The notes: generated by a model not told the origin, from the sequence alone. 64,000 nucleotides of DNA from Paenibacillus sp. MSJ-34 (GCF_018918005.1 NZ_JAHLPR010000004.1:1-64000); one strand, 5' to 3'; counted from the first letter of the stretch, positions 7,995 to 18,303 are shown. Numbers and translations: made by a program.

Positions 7995-8363
7995 ATGGAG
8001 TACTGGAACAATTACATCATCGTCGCGATCTTCATCTCACTCGGCATTTTGCTGCCTGTCGTAGCTTTGTCGGTGGGACGCCTGCTGAGACCAAGCAAAC
8101 CGACGGAGATGAAACGGACAACTTATGAAAGCGGTAACGAACCGGTCGGGGCCGGGCAAATTCGGTTTAACGTCCGATATTATTTATTCGCTTTGATGTT
8201 TGTTATTTTCGATGTTGAAACGGTTTTCTTATACCCTTGGGCGGTAGCGTATAATCAGCTGGGATTGTTCGTATTGGTGGAAATGTTAATATTCGTAGGG
8301 TTGTTGCTTATCGGATTATTATATGCGTGGAAGAAGAAGGTGCTCAAATGGAACTCAATCTAG
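7995..8363 (+). CDS. nuoA: NADH-quinone oxidoreductase subunit A
   Basis: A 122-residue membrane subunit of complex I with three transmembrane helices, the usual size for NuoA. The conserved loop [21 protein letters not shown] and the second-helix start [13 protein letters not shown] are both present. It is the first gene of an eleven-gene operon behind an extended -10 promoter. Its end overlaps the start of nuoB by 16 bases, implying translational coupling. Confidence 0.96.
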   Translation: MEYWNNYIIVAIFISLGILLPVVALSVGRLLRPSKPTEMKRTTYESGNEPVGAGQIRFNVRYYLFALMFVIFDVETVFLYPWAVAYNQLGLFVLVEMLIFVGLLLIGLLYAWKKKVLKWNSI

Positions 8364-8866
8364 AATCGATTAGCCCTGAAGAACGCAAAGAGCTGGAACG
8401 CAACGTCTTTATGGGGACATTGGAGCAATTAAAGGCTTGGGCCCGCAGCAATTCCTTGTGGCCGCTTACGTTCGGCTTGGCATGCTGCGCGATCGAAATG
8501 ATGGGTACGGGGGCGTCGCATTACGACCTGGACCGGTTCGGCGTTATGTTCCGCACCTCGCCGCGCCAATCGGACGTCATGATTGTGGCGGGAACGGTAA
8601 CGAAGAAGATGGGGCCGTTGCTGCGCAGATTGTACGATCAGATGCCCGAGCCGAAATGGGTCATCGCGATGGGCTCGTGCGCGACAGCGGGCGGACCGTA
8701 CGTGAAATCGTACGCCGTCATGAAAGGGGTCGACCAGGTCGTGCCGGTCGACGTATATATTCCGGGTTGCCCGCCGAATCCGGCGGCGCTAATCTACGGA
8801 ATTAACAAGCTGCAGGAGAAGATCCGTTACGAGGCGAAAACCGGAAAGCGGGTGACGAATCGATGA
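8348..8866 (+). CDS. nuoB: NADH-quinone oxidoreductase subunit B
   Basis: The peripheral-arm subunit that carries the terminal N2 4Fe-4S cluster. Cluster ligands are in [19 protein letters not shown] and GCPPNP. The ATG at 8348 follows AAGGTG at a six-base spacing and gives 172 residues starting [12 protein letters not shown]. An in-frame ATG at 8327 would add seven residues and lacks a better ribosome binding site. The gene overlaps nuoC by four bases (ATGA). Confidence 0.95.
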   Translation: MELNLESISPEERKELERNVFMGTLEQLKAWARSNSLWPLTFGLACCAIEMMGTGASHYDLDRFGVMFRTSPRQSDVMIVAGTVTKKMGPLLRRLYDQMPEPKWVIAMGSCATAGGPYVKSYAVMKGVDQVVPVDVYIPGCPPNPAALIYGINKLQEKIRYEAKTGKRVTNR

Positions 8867-9708
8867 GCGAGGAAAAGAAAGAGCAGTCCGATCAATCGGT
8901 TGAATCGTCCGCCAATGGCGAGGCGAATATAGAGACGGCGCAACGGGAAGCGGGCGCCGGGGCGAAAGAACCGGCCGAGCCGCAACAGGCAAGCGCAGAG
9001 GCAGCGAAGGAAGCGGCGCCGCCGCAGCCGGCGGAGAAGGCGGAAGCCGCTGAGCCCGCGGCAGCGAAGCCGGAGCGGAAGCCGCTGACGGAGGAAGAGC
9101 GGGAAGCGCGACGCAAAGCGGCAGCCGAAGCGCGAGCCGCGCGGGCGGCCGACGGGCCGAAAGCGGCGAAAGAAGGGGAAGCGGGCAAAGCCGAGAAAAC
9201 GGCGCAGCCGGAAGCGCCGAAGGAGCCTTCGCCGAACCAGCCGAGACTTGACCGGGCGGTGCAAATTTTGCAATCCGAGGTGGCGGAGGATGCGGTCGAG
9301 GAAAGCTCGATCAATGAAAACAACAACCATCTGCCGACGCTGACCATCAAAAACGAGCATTGGCTCAAATGCGCGGAGAAGCTGCTGCGCCATCCCGAAT
9401 TCGGGTGTAACTACTTGCGCAACGTTGCGGGAGCGGACCATGAGACGCATATGGAAGTCGTCTATCATATGGTCAACCTGACGACAAAGCACGAATACTG
9501 CGTCAAGGTCAAAACGGACCGCGATCAGCCGTCTGTCGATTCCGTCACCGGACTTTGGCAAACGGCAAATTGGAACGAACGAGAAATATACGATTTGCTA
9601 GGCATCGCATTCCCGGGCCATCCCGATTTGCGCCGTATTATGATGCCGGACGACTGGGTCGGCCATCCGCTGCGCAAAGACTATGTACCACTAGATTCGG
9701 AGGTGTAA
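8863..9708 (+). CDS. nuoC: NADH-quinone oxidoreductase subunit C with a long low-complexity N-terminus
   Basis: The protein has 281 residues. Residues from about 145 onward are the 30-kDa subunit fold, ending with the signature [25 protein letters not shown]. The first 120 or so residues are Ala/Glu/Lys/Pro-rich with no hydrophobic core and look disordered. This tail is encoded by GC-rich, repetitive codons unlike the rest of the operon. NuoC pairs with NuoD at the quinone-module interface. The start overlaps the nuoB stop. Confidence 0.95.
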   Translation: MSEEKKEQSDQSVESSANGEANIETAQREAGAGAKEPAEPQQASAEAAKEAAPPQPAEKAEAAEPAAAKPERKPLTEEEREARRKAAAEARAARAADGPKAAKEGEAGKAEKTAQPEAPKEPSPNQPRLDRAVQILQSEVAEDAVEESSINENNNHLPTLTIKNEHWLKCAEKLLRHPEFGCNYLRNVAGADHETHMEVVYHMVNLTTKHEYCVKVKTDRDQPSVDSVTGLWQTANWNEREIYDLLGIAFPGHPDLRRIMMPDDWVGHPLRKDYVPLDSEV

Positions 9709-9714
9709 TCACAA

Positions 9715-10815
9715 GTGATTCGGACGGAAGAATTGCTGTTAAATGTAGGACCTCAACATCCAAGTACACATGGCGTTTTTCGGATCATTGTGAAGTTGGA
9801 CGGTGAAGTGATTACGGAAGCGACTCCGGTCATGGGATATTTGCATCGCGGGACGGAGAAGCTGGCCGAAAATTTAAACTATACGCAAATTATTCCGTAT
9901 ACGGACCGGATGGACTACGTGTCTGCCATGACGAACAACTATGTGCTGGTGCACGCGGTTGAGAAAATGATGCAGATCGAAGTGCCGGAAAGAGCGGAAT
10001 TTTTGCGTTTGATCGTTATGGAATTGCAGCGGGTGGCCAGCCATCTCGTCTGGTGGGGCACATACTTGCTTGATATCGGGGCGCTCAGCCCCTTCCTGTA
10101 TGCTTTCCGCGACCGCGAAATCATTATCGATTTATTCAACGAAATCTGCGGAGCCCGCCTGACTTATAACTATATGCGGGTAGGCGGAGTGAAATGGGAC
10201 GCGCCGCCGGGATGGATCGACAAAGTGCGCGATTTTATTCCATACATGCGCGGCAGAATCAAAGAATACGACAATTTGGTAAGCGGAAACGAAATTTTCC
10301 TCGCGCGAATTAAAGGCGTCGGCAAGTACGACGCCGAGACGGCGATCAACTACGGATTGAGCGGAGCGAATCTCCGCTGCACCGGCGTCAAATGGGATTT
10401 GCGCAAAGATGAGCCGTACAGCCTATACGACAGATTCGATTTCGACGTGCCGATAAGCTTCAACGGAGATTGCTACGACCGGTATTTACTCCGGATCGAA
10501 GAGATGCGCCAAAGTTTGCGGATTCTCGAGCAAGCTGTCGAACAGTTCCCGAGCGGCGGGGACATTATGGGCAGGGTGCCGCGGGCCGTCAGGCCGCCGG
10601 CCGGGGAAGTCTACGCGCGCATCGAATCGCCGCGGGGCGAGATCGGGTGCTATATCGTTTCGAGAGGCAAAGCGGAGCCTTACCGCTTGAAATTTAGAAG
10701 GCCATCGTTCGTTAACCTGCAAATATTACCGAAACTGCTCGTCGGAGAGACGATGACGAACCTGATCACCATTTTGGGCGGGGTCGACATTGTCGTAGGG
10801 GAGGTAGACTGCTAA
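9715..10815 (+). CDS. nuoD: NADH-quinone oxidoreductase subunit D
   Basis: The 49-kDa subunit homologue, 366 residues, starting at a GTG behind GGAGGTG. The N-terminal NVGPQHPSTHGVFR holds the conserved His-containing loop at the quinone site, and HRGTEKLAE follows. The C-terminal region ending GGVDIVVGEVD is the conserved NuoD terminus. The stop overlaps the nuoH start (TAATG). Confidence 0.97.
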   Translation: MIRTEELLLNVGPQHPSTHGVFRIIVKLDGEVITEATPVMGYLHRGTEKLAENLNYTQIIPYTDRMDYVSAMTNNYVLVHAVEKMMQIEVPERAEFLRLIVMELQRVASHLVWWGTYLLDIGALSPFLYAFRDREIIIDLFNEICGARLTYNYMRVGGVKWDAPPGWIDKVRDFIPYMRGRIKEYDNLVSGNEIFLARIKGVGKYDAETAINYGLSGANLRCTGVKWDLRKDEPYSLYDRFDFDVPISFNGDCYDRYLLRIEEMRQSLRILEQAVEQFPSGGDIMGRVPRAVRPPAGEVYARIESPRGEIGCYIVSRGKAEPYRLKFRRPSFVNLQILPKLLVGETMTNLITILGGVDIVVGEVDC

Positions 10816-11825
10816 TGGGCAATTGGCTGCAAGAAACGTTAACCTGGACCAACTTTGCGATCGCTTTCGCTTGGGCCGTCGTTTTTTTGATCATTGTGCT
10901 CGGATTTGTCACCTATGCGATTTATTTCGAACGGAAAGTCATCGGTTGGATGCAATTTCGTCACGGTCCGACGCATGTCGGGCCGCTCGGGTTATTGCAA
11001 ACGGTGGCGGATATTTTTAAACTGCTGATTAAAGAAGATACGATTCCGAAAAAAGCGGATCGCGCGCTGTTCATTCTCGCACCCGCGCTGGCCTACGTTC
11101 CCGCGTTCGCGGTATTGGCCACGATACCGTATACGGAACAGCTTTATTTTGCCGATCTGAACGTTGGAATCTTATACTACGGCGCATTGACGGGCATTTC
11201 CACGCTGGCGATCATCATCGGCGGCTGGGCGTCGAACAACAAATATTCGCTGCTCGGCGGCATGCGCTCGGCGGCGCAAATGATCAGCTATGAAATCCCG
11301 CTCATCATATCCGTTGTCGGCGTCATTATGCTTAGCGGCAGCCTGAATTTGCGCACGATCGTAAGCAGCCAAGGCAACTATTTCTGGGAGTGGAACTTCC
11401 TTCCCCAAATTATCGGATTCGTCGTCTTCATTATTGCGGCCGTATCCGAGTTGAACCGTTCGCCGTTCGACCTGCCGGAGGCGGAATCCGAACTGGTTGC
11501 CGGGTATCACGTCGAGTACAGCGGATTCCGGTTTGCGTTCTTCATGCTGGCAGAGTACGTATATATTTTCGCCATCGCTTCGCTTACGACAATCTTGTTC
11601 CTGGGAGGCTGGCATCCGCCGTTTCCGTTCCTGGATTTTATCCCGGGCTTGATTTGGTTTATCGTCAAATTTTCGTTCTGCGTCTTTTTCCTGTTCTGGC
11701 TGCGTGCTACGATGCCGCGGATTCGTGTCGATCAATTGATGGGGCTCGGCTGGAAGGTGCTGCTCCCGCTCGCCTTGCTAAACGTATTCGTCACGGCCGT
11801 TTATATGGAATTATTTATTAAATAG
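10815..11825 (+). CDS. nuoH: NADH-quinone oxidoreductase subunit H
   Basis: A 336-residue membrane subunit at the junction of the membrane and peripheral arms, with about eight helices. Conserved elements include ERKVIGWMQFRHGPTHVGPLG near the N-terminus, the acidic loop RSPFDLPEAESELVAGYHVEYSG that lines the quinone chamber, and RATMPRIRVDQLM near the C-terminus. It is translated directly after nuoD with overlapping stop and start. Confidence 0.97.
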   Translation: MGNWLQETLTWTNFAIAFAWAVVFLIIVLGFVTYAIYFERKVIGWMQFRHGPTHVGPLGLLQTVADIFKLLIKEDTIPKKADRALFILAPALAYVPAFAVLATIPYTEQLYFADLNVGILYYGALTGISTLAIIIGGWASNNKYSLLGGMRSAAQMISYEIPLIISVVGVIMLSGSLNLRTIVSSQGNYFWEWNFLPQIIGFVVFIIAAVSELNRSPFDLPEAESELVAGYHVEYSGFRFAFFMLAEYVYIFAIASLTTILFLGGWHPPFPFLDFIPGLIWFIVKFSFCVFFLFWLRATMPRIRVDQLMGLGWKVLLPLALLNVFVTAVYMELFIK

Positions 11826-11840
11826 ATAGGGGTGAGGACT

Positions 11841-12296
11841 GTGAAGGGGTTAATCAAAGGGCTTGGCGTCACGCTCAAAGCGCTTGGCACCAAAAAAGCC
11901 ACCTATAAATATCCTGACGAGCCGCTTGTCATGCCTGATCGTTTTCGCGGAATACAGTATCTCGATACCGAAAAATGTATTGTGTGCAATCAATGCGCGC
12001 GCATTTGTCCGACGGAGTGCATTACTTTGACCGGTAAGCCGAACCCCGATCCGGAGAAAAAAGCAAAGGTGCTCGATACGTTCGATATTAATTTTGAAAT
12101 TTGCATTTTATGCGATTTATGTACGGAAGTATGCCCGACCGAGGCCATCGTCATGACGAACAATTTCGAGCTTTCGACATACAGCCGCGACGAGTTGTTC
12201 AAAGATATCAAATGGCTGAACGAAAATACGGAAAACATTCGCAAAGAAAATAATCTGTCGGCGGTCAATAGAGGAGGGGCTAAAAAAGATGTTTAG
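11841..12296 (+). CDS. nuoI: NADH-quinone oxidoreductase subunit I (two 4Fe-4S clusters)
   Basis: A ferredoxin-like peripheral subunit with two CxxCxxCxxxCP motifs, CIVCNQCARICP and CILCDLCTEVCP, which hold clusters N6a and N6b. The GTG at 11841 follows the strong site AGGGGTGAGG and gives 151 residues starting MKGLIKG. A GTG at 11832 would add three residues but has no ribosome binding site. The 3' end overlaps nuoJ by eight bases. Confidence 0.95.
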   Translation: MKGLIKGLGVTLKALGTKKATYKYPDEPLVMPDRFRGIQYLDTEKCIVCNQCARICPTECITLTGKPNPDPEKKAKVLDTFDINFEICILCDLCTEVCPTEAIVMTNNFELSTYSRDELFKDIKWLNENTENIRKENNLSAVNRGGAKKDV

Positions 12297-12807
12297 TTTC
12301 AACCTCGAATTAACCGGCGAATATATTGCGTTTTTTATTTTGGCGGTATGCATCATTTCGGGCGCGGTGCTCATGATCAGCTTCAACAAAGTCGTCCATA
12401 TGGTCGTTTCGCTTGCATTCACGTTCATTTGCCTCGCAGGCATGTATGTGCTGCTGAACGCCGAATTTGTCGCGTTCGTGCAAGTATTGATCTATGCCGG
12501 GGCGATTTCGATTCTAATGATATTCGGGATTATGATGACGCGCCACGACAAAACGGACGAAGAAATGACAAGGCCGTGGCATGAAGCGTTAGTGGCGGTC
12601 GGCTGCCTGGCGTTGTTCGGAATTTTGTTCTATGCGATCCGCATGGCCGAATTCCCCGCGGCGAACTGGGATGCGCCGAAGGAGAATACGCTTGAGATCG
12701 GCAAACTGATTTTTACCGAACATGTCATTCCGTTCGAACTGCTGTCGGTATTGCTTACGGTCGCCTTTATCGGCGCGATCGTCCTCGCGAAGAAGGAGGC
12801 GGATTGA
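12289..12807 (+). CDS. nuoJ: NADH-quinone oxidoreductase subunit J
   Basis: A 172-residue, five-helix membrane subunit. The third-helix stretch [25 protein letters not shown] is the conserved NuoJ signature, with the pi-bulge region near YAGA. It overlaps nuoI and is followed one base later by nuoK. A ribosome binding site (GAGGAGG) lies within the end of nuoI. Confidence 0.95.
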   Translation: MFSFNLELTGEYIAFFILAVCIISGAVLMISFNKVVHMVVSLAFTFICLAGMYVLLNAEFVAFVQVLIYAGAISILMIFGIMMTRHDKTDEEMTRPWHEALVAVGCLALFGILFYAIRMAEFPAANWDAPKENTLEIGKLIFTEHVIPFELLSVLLTVAFIGAIVLAKKEAD

Positions 12808-12808
12808 G

Positions 12809-13117
12809 ATGGGCATGCTTGCTTCGTATTTAACGCTTGCCGCCATATTGTTCTGTCTCGGACTGTATGGCGCTTTGACCAAAAGAAACGCGGTGATCGT
12901 CCTCTTGTCCATTGAGTTGATGCTGAACGCGGTCAACTTGAATCTGATCGCCTTCTCCAAGTACGGGATGGTGCCCGGTTTGAAGGGGCAGATCTTTTCG
13001 CTCTTTAACATATCGATCGCCGCGGCGGAGGCGGCAATCGGCATCGCGATCTTAATCGCGTTGTACCGCAACAAAGGTACGGCAAACGTCGATGAATTCG
13101 ATGAAATGAAGCGGTAG
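12809..13117 (+). CDS. nuoK: NADH-quinone oxidoreductase subunit K
   Basis: A 102-residue, three-helix subunit. The two conserved membrane glutamates are in [13 protein letters not shown] and [11 protein letters not shown]. The ATG at 12809 is preceded by AGGAGGCGG. A longer open frame exists upstream inside nuoJ but encodes an Arg-rich extension without homology. Confidence 0.96.
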   Translation: MGMLASYLTLAAILFCLGLYGALTKRNAVIVLLSIELMLNAVNLNLIAFSKYGMVPGLKGQIFSLFNISIAAAEAAIGIAILIALYRNKGTANVDEFDEMKR

Positions 13118-13129
13118 GGAGGATTAGCA

Positions 13130-15010
13130 ATGGAATCAATCTATTCGCAATACGTCTGGGTCATTCCGCTGTTCCCGCTGCTCGCGTTCTTGATTTTGAC
13201 GGCGCTTGGCCGCCAGATGAAAGAAGTCGGCTCTTGGATCGGAATTTTATGCACACTCGCGTCATTTGGAATGGCCATTCTCGTTTTTGTGGAACGCTTG
13301 GGCGGCAACGCTTCGGATTACAGCCAAAGCGTCGACTGGATTCGTTTCGGCGACGTTCGTCTCACGCTCGGCTTTGAAGTTACCAATCTGAATGCGATCA
13401 TGCTGCTTGTCGTCACGCTCGTCAGTCTGCTCGTTAACATTTATTCCAGAGGTTATATGAAAGACGACGAGCGAATCACGGTGTTTTACTCTTATGTGGC
13501 GTTGTTTACGTTCTCGATGCTCGGCCTCGTCATTTCCGAAAATATGCTGCAGCTTTATATTTTTTGGGAATTGGTCGGCGTTTGCTCGTTTTTGCTGGTC
13601 GGATTCTGGTTTCACAAACCGGCTGCGAAAGCGGCGGCGAAGAAGGCGTTTATCGTCACCCGGATCGGGGATGTCGCGTTGTTCATCGCCATCCTGCTCC
13701 TCTTCTGGTATATGCCCGGGCATGAACTCGACTTCTCTTCCATCCAGAACGTGTTCGGCAATCAGGAGACGATGCTTGCGGCCGGAATTACAGGCGGAAT
13801 TACGACTTTGATTGCGATTCTGATCTTCGTCGGGGCCGTCGGCAAGTCGGGACAATTCCCGCTGCATACATGGCTGCCCGATGCGATGGAAGGGCCGACG
13901 CCGATCAGCGCCTTGATTCACGCGGCTACGATGGTAGCTGCGGGCGTGTTTCTGGTGGCGCGCACTTTCGACATCTTTCACCAATCGGCGGCAGCGATGG
14001 AAGTCGTCGCTTATGTCGGCGGGTTTACGGCCATATTCGCGGCAACGATCGGGATTGCCCAGAACGACATCAAGCGCATCCTGGCGTACTCCACCGTCAG
14101 TCAGCTCGGCTACATGATGCTTGCGCTCGGTCTTGGCTCGGTGACGGCCGGCATATTCCATCTGTTCACGCACGCTTTCTTCAAGGCGTTACTGTTCTTG
14201 GGAGCGGGCAGCGTCATCCATGCCGTACATACGCAAAACATTCATAAGATGGGCGGACTCGGTTCGAAAATGAAAATAACGGCTTGGACGTTCGGCATCG
14301 GGGCGTTAGCCTTGTCCGGCATTCCGCCGTTCTCCGGGTTCTGGTCCAAGGACGCGATTCTGACCGCAGCATGGGACAGCAATAAAGGCTTGTTTATCGT
14401 AGGCATTGTAGCCGCGTTCTTTACCGCATTCTATATGGCAAGGCTGTTCTTCCTCGTCTTCGCCGGAACGTCCGCCGAAACGAAGGGAGCGCAAGAATCG
14501 CCGGGATCGATGACGATGCCTCTTGTTATCCTTGCCGTGCTGGCCGTGGTCGCCGGATTTGTCTATACGCCGTTCAACGGTTGGTTCGGGTCGTGGTTAA
14601 CGGGCGGCGAGGCGGAGGAGCATGCCAACGCGATGGTCATGATCGTCTCGACGCTGATCGGATTGATCGGTATCGGACTCGGCTGGCTGATGTACGGCAA
14701 ACGCTCGATTCCGGGCGATGCGGTTTCGTCCCGCGTTCCTTGGCTGACGACATTGCTGGAGCGTAAATATTATATCGACGAACTGCAGCATGCGATCGTT
14801 GTCGTACCGCTGAAAGCGATCGGCAAAGCGGCCGATTGGTTCGACAACCGGATTGTCGACGGCATCGTGCGTCTCGTGTCGGGCGCCACGGTATTCGTCG
14901 GCCGTGCGTCGGTAAGGCTGCAAAACGGACAATTGCAAACGTACGGCGCGGTTGCGTTGATCGGATGCGTCATTCTTATCGTGGCCATTGCGGGAAGGAG
15001 GTTGTGGTAG
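13130..15010 (+). CDS. nuoL: NADH-quinone oxidoreductase subunit L
   Basis: The distal antiporter-like proton channel subunit, 626 residues. Conserved features are FWELVGVCSFLLVGFWF with the channel Glu, VGKSGQFPLHTWLPDAMEGPTPISALIHAATMV with Lys and His, and ILAYSTVSQLGYM. The C-terminal 130 residues fit the lateral helix and last transmembrane segment. The next gene begins at the base after the stop. Confidence 0.97.
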   Translation: MESIYSQYVWVIPLFPLLAFLILTALGRQMKEVGSWIGILCTLASFGMAILVFVERLGGNASDYSQSVDWIRFGDVRLTLGFEVTNLNAIMLLVVTLVSLLVNIYSRGYMKDDERITVFYSYVALFTFSMLGLVISENMLQLYIFWELVGVCSFLLVGFWFHKPAAKAAAKKAFIVTRIGDVALFIAILLLFWYMPGHELDFSSIQNVFGNQETMLAAGITGGITTLIAILIFVGAVGKSGQFPLHTWLPDAMEGPTPISALIHAATMVAAGVFLVARTFDIFHQSAAAMEVVAYVGGFTAIFAATIGIAQNDIKRILAYSTVSQLGYMMLALGLGSVTAGIFHLFTHAFFKALLFLGAGSVIHAVHTQNIHKMGGLGSKMKITAWTFGIGALALSGIPPFSGFWSKDAILTAAWDSNKGLFIVGIVAAFFTAFYMARLFFLVFAGTSAETKGAQESPGSMTMPLVILAVLAVVAGFVYTPFNGWFGSWLTGGEAEEHANAMVMIVSTLIGLIGIGLGWLMYGKRSIPGDAVSSRVPWLTTLLERKYYIDELQHAIVVVPLKAIGKAADWFDNRIVDGIVRLVSGATVFVGRASVRLQNGQLQTYGAVALIGCVILIVAIAGRRLW

Positions 15011-16627
15011 ATGCTGGAGAACATCCCTATTTTGTCACTGATCGCTTTCTCCCCGCTGATCGGAATTCTCGTCATTATGTTTATGCCTAAGGAAAATAGC
15101 CGCGGCATCAAAATGGTTGGCGTAGCGGCGACAATCATCCCGCTGATCCTAAGCGTATGGTTGTACGTTTCCTTTAATTCGATCAATGGAAAAGCGTTTG
15201 AAGAAAACGTCACTTGGATCAATATCCCATTGAACGGCGAATTTTTGCGAGGAGCCGCCAGCTCGTTCCAACTGAACTATCATATGTCCATCGACGGCAT
15301 TTCGCTGTTGCTCGTCGTATTGACGGCGATCGTCGCAGTTGCGGCGGCATTGGCATCCTATCATATCAAAAAGCGCTGGAAAACGTATTTTATCTTGTTC
15401 CTGTTGCTTGAGATCGGTATGTTCGGCGTCTTTATGGCACGGGACTTGTTCTTATTTTTCTTCTTCTTCGAAGCGACATTGGTAACAACCTTCTTCCTGA
15501 TCGGAATATGGGGGTACTTGAAGCGGGAAAAAGCGGCCAACAAGTTTTTATTGTACAATGGCTTCGGATCCGCGGTCATGCTCATTGCCTTCATCCTGCT
15601 GGTGGCGACCGCCGGATTCCGCATGGACGATCAAACGGTCCCCGGCCAGGTGAACTATATATTCAGCGGCGATTTGACGACATTGACGGCAAATATGCAG
15701 GACGATCAAGCGATGATGAACATCGCTCCGGAGTTGGCCCCGGGCAATCCGTTCTACATGTCGGAAGGCATGAGCTTGACGTTGTTCATCCTGCTGCTCG
15801 TGGCATTCGGCATCAAGCTGCCGATCTTCCCGTTTCACACTTGGATGCTGCGCGTTCATAACGAAGCGCCTCCTTCGATCGTCATGATTCACTCCGGCAT
15901 TTTGCTGAAGATGGGGGCATACGGATTGATACGCTTCGCGGTATTCCTGTTCCCGCAGCATGTCCATTCATGGGCGGTGGCTCTGGCGATTCTCGGCGTA
16001 ATCAATATTTTGTACGGCGCGGTGCTCGCATTCGTGCAAAAAGAATTCAAGCTTGTGCTGGCTTATTCCAGCATCAGCCATATGGGGATCGTGCTACTCG
16101 GCATCGCGTCTTTGAATGAGGCCGGATTGCAAGGCGCATTGTTCCAAATGGTATCGCACGGTTTCATCTCGGCGCTGTTCTTCCTGATCGTCGGCAGCTT
16201 GTACGAGCGAACGGAAACGACGCGAATCGACGAGCTTGGCGGCTTGGCGAAGAGCGTTCCGTTCATGAGCGGGATACTGCTAATCGCGGGGTTAGCCTCG
16301 CTCGGCTTGCCCGGCTTATCCGGATTTATCGGCGAGTTTCTGTCGTTCCTCGGCTTGTTCGGCTCGATGAAGATCATTACCGCCGTAGGAGCGCTCGGCA
16401 TTATTCTCGGAGCGGTCTATGTATTGCGCGGGGTGCTCGCCATTACTTACGGTCCGATGAGCGAACGGTACACCGGCATCAAAGATGCGAGACTGGTCGA
16501 GGCGATCCCGATGGTCGCGCTCGTCGCTTTCATTATTTTGCTCGGCGTATATCCCGCTACCGTCGTCGAACCGCTGCAGCATAGCTTTGATCAATTTTTA
16601 CAATCCATTCTCAAGGTAGGAGGGTAG
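15011..16627 (+). CDS. nuoM: NADH-quinone oxidoreductase subunit M
   Basis: An antiporter-like subunit of 538 residues. LLLEIGMFGVFMARDLFLFFFFFEATLVTTFFLIG contains the channel Glu, IKLPIFPFHTWMLRVHNEAPPSIVMIHSGILLKMGAYG the conserved Lys and His region, and LAYSSISHMGIVLLG a further signature. It starts directly at the nuoL stop. Confidence 0.97.
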   Translation: MLENIPILSLIAFSPLIGILVIMFMPKENSRGIKMVGVAATIIPLILSVWLYVSFNSINGKAFEENVTWINIPLNGEFLRGAASSFQLNYHMSIDGISLLLVVLTAIVAVAAALASYHIKKRWKTYFILFLLLEIGMFGVFMARDLFLFFFFFEATLVTTFFLIGIWGYLKREKAANKFLLYNGFGSAVMLIAFILLVATAGFRMDDQTVPGQVNYIFSGDLTTLTANMQDDQAMMNIAPELAPGNPFYMSEGMSLTLFILLLVAFGIKLPIFPFHTWMLRVHNEAPPSIVMIHSGILLKMGAYGLIRFAVFLFPQHVHSWAVALAILGVINILYGAVLAFVQKEFKLVLAYSSISHMGIVLLGIASLNEAGLQGALFQMVSHGFISALFFLIVGSLYERTETTRIDELGGLAKSVPFMSGILLIAGLASLGLPGLSGFIGEFLSFLGLFGSMKIITAVGALGIILGAVYVLRGVLAITYGPMSERYTGIKDARLVEAIPMVALVAFIILLGVYPATVVEPLQHSFDQFLQSILKVGG

Positions 16628-16630
16628 CCC

Positions 16631-18187
16631 ATGAGTCCGTTAGAAACGATACAACCGCTGCAATGGGCCGATCTTGCAACCTTGGCGCCGGAGTTAACAT
16701 TGGTCATTGCCGCAATTTTGATTTCTGTGTTGGATCTGCTTCTGCCGAACAAAGTAAACCGCAATTTTACGGGGGTTCTTTCGCTTGCGGCTATCGCCGT
16801 ATCGCTCTTTTTCGTCATATGGAAAATGACCGGCATGAGCGCAGGCGCGGACGCGCCGCATGCGGCGCAGGTCGTTCAACTGCTCGGACAAAGCTATCGA
16901 ATCGACGACTTCGCCAATCTTATGAAAATTTTGTTCTTGAGCGGAACGGGACTGATCGTCTTTATGAGCCTCGGTTCCATCCGGGAAGACGAAATTCAGC
17001 ATAAAGGCGAGTACTATTATTTACTGCTTCCGGCTGTGCTCGGCGCGATGATCATGGCTTCCTCGGGCGAGCTGATCACGATGTATGTCGGGCTGGAGCT
17101 GCTGAGCATTACTTCGTACGTGTTGGCCGGATTAAAGAAAAACGATTTGAAATCGAACGAGAGTGCGTTTAAATATTTGGTGCTGGGAAGCATATCTTCC
17201 GCCTTCATTCTATACGGCATGTCGTTCTTGTACGGCATGACCGGTACGACGAACGTAGGGGAAATCGGAGCGGTTCTCGCCGGCAATGCGGCAAACTTCG
17301 AAATATTGCTGTACGTCAGCTTTTTCCTGATGCTTGCCGGTTTCGGCTTCAAAATCGCGGTCGCGCCGTTTCATGTATGGGCTCCCGACGTGTACGAAGG
17401 CGCGCCGACGCCGGTTACCGCATTCCTCGCCGTCGTGTCCAAAGCGGCGGGTTTTGCGATCTTGTTCCGCATCATGTACAACGTGTACTTTCAACTGTTG
17501 GGCGGACCGCAGAACAATTTCGGGGAGGATGCGTTCCTTGCCGTACTGATTGTGGCCGCGATCGCGATGATCGTCGGGAATGCCGCGGCACTGCGGCAGC
17601 GGAACGTCAAGCGGCTGCTTGCCTTGTCCGGCGTGGCCAATGCCGGGTATATGCTTGTACCGATCGGCGTGTCGATGATCAGTATTCACGCGTCGAATTT
17701 CTCGGAATTGATATTTTACCTGTTCGCCTACTTATTGATGAATATCGGGGCTTTCGCCGTCGTCATGGCGGTAAGCCGGGCAGCCGGGCACAACGATGTG
17801 AAAGGCTTCGCCGGATTGTATTATCGCGCGCCTTATACGGCCGTTGCGATGACGATATTGCTGCTGTCGTTTGCGGGCATTCCGCTTACCGGCGGATTTA
17901 TCGGGAAGGTGTTCATCGTGCTCGGCGCGGTGCAAATGCATGCGTACTGGATTGCGGCGATCATGATCGTTACCGCGGTCATCTCGTTGTATTACTATTT
18001 CGGCATCATTCGTCAAATGTATATGCGTTCGGACGGCGAAGAAAGAGAAATCAAATTGACCGCCCCGCTCGGAATTACAATATGGGTATGCGCGGTCGCC
18101 ACGGTCGCGATCGGTATTTTCCCGAATTTCGTGTTCCAATTTATCAATCATTTCTTCTCCGTTTCGTTTGATTTGTTCATTCAGTAA
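16631..18187 (+). CDS. nuoN: NADH-quinone oxidoreductase subunit N
   Basis: The third antiporter-like subunit, 518 residues, last gene of the operon. MYVGLELLSITSYVLAGLKKND and FKIAVAPFHVWAPDVYEGAPTPVTAFLAVVSKAAGFA are the conserved channel segments. GTAGGAGGG precedes the ATG. A strong intrinsic terminator follows after 13 bp. nuoE, nuoF and nuoG are absent from both ends of the operon. Confidence 0.97.
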   Translation: MSPLETIQPLQWADLATLAPELTLVIAAILISVLDLLLPNKVNRNFTGVLSLAAIAVSLFFVIWKMTGMSAGADAPHAAQVVQLLGQSYRIDDFANLMKILFLSGTGLIVFMSLGSIREDEIQHKGEYYYLLLPAVLGAMIMASSGELITMYVGLELLSITSYVLAGLKKNDLKSNESAFKYLVLGSISSAFILYGMSFLYGMTGTTNVGEIGAVLAGNAANFEILLYVSFFLMLAGFGFKIAVAPFHVWAPDVYEGAPTPVTAFLAVVSKAAGFAILFRIMYNVYFQLLGGPQNNFGEDAFLAVLIVAAIAMIVGNAAALRQRNVKRLLALSGVANAGYMLVPIGVSMISIHASNFSELIFYLFAYLLMNIGAFAVVMAVSRAAGHNDVKGFAGLYYRAPYTAVAMTILLLSFAGIPLTGGFIGKVFIVLGAVQMHAYWIAAIMIVTAVISLYYYFGIIRQMYMRSDGEEREIKLTAPLGITIWVCAVATVAIGIFPNFVFQFINHFFSVSFDLFIQ

Positions 18188-18200
18188 GGCGAAGCTTTGA

Positions 18201-18241
18201 AAATCCCGTACGGCCGTTTGGTTGTACGGGATTTGTATTTT
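18201..18241 (+). terminator. Terminator of the nuo operon
   Basis: AAATCCCGTAC pairs perfectly with GTACGGGATTT across a 12-base loop, followed by GTATTTT. Confidence 0.88.
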
Positions 18242-18275
18242 CGCGGGGTTGCTTGCACGGGTATGGTTTTCCTGC

Positions 18276-18303
18276 GCCTTCTGTCGATATCCCTCTCGTT
18301 CAG
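18276..18303 (+). repeat. Solo copy of the 28-bp element
   Basis: A forward copy running GCCTTCTGTCGATATCCC to GTTCAG, with four differences from the array consensus. It lies 35 bp past the nuo terminator in the orientation of the nuo operon. Confidence 0.82.

Noticed and set aside
8827-9561. 244-residue minus-strand ORF
   Set aside because: It is antisense to the low-complexity start of nuoC. The Arg/Leu repeats are the complement of Ala/Glu codons.
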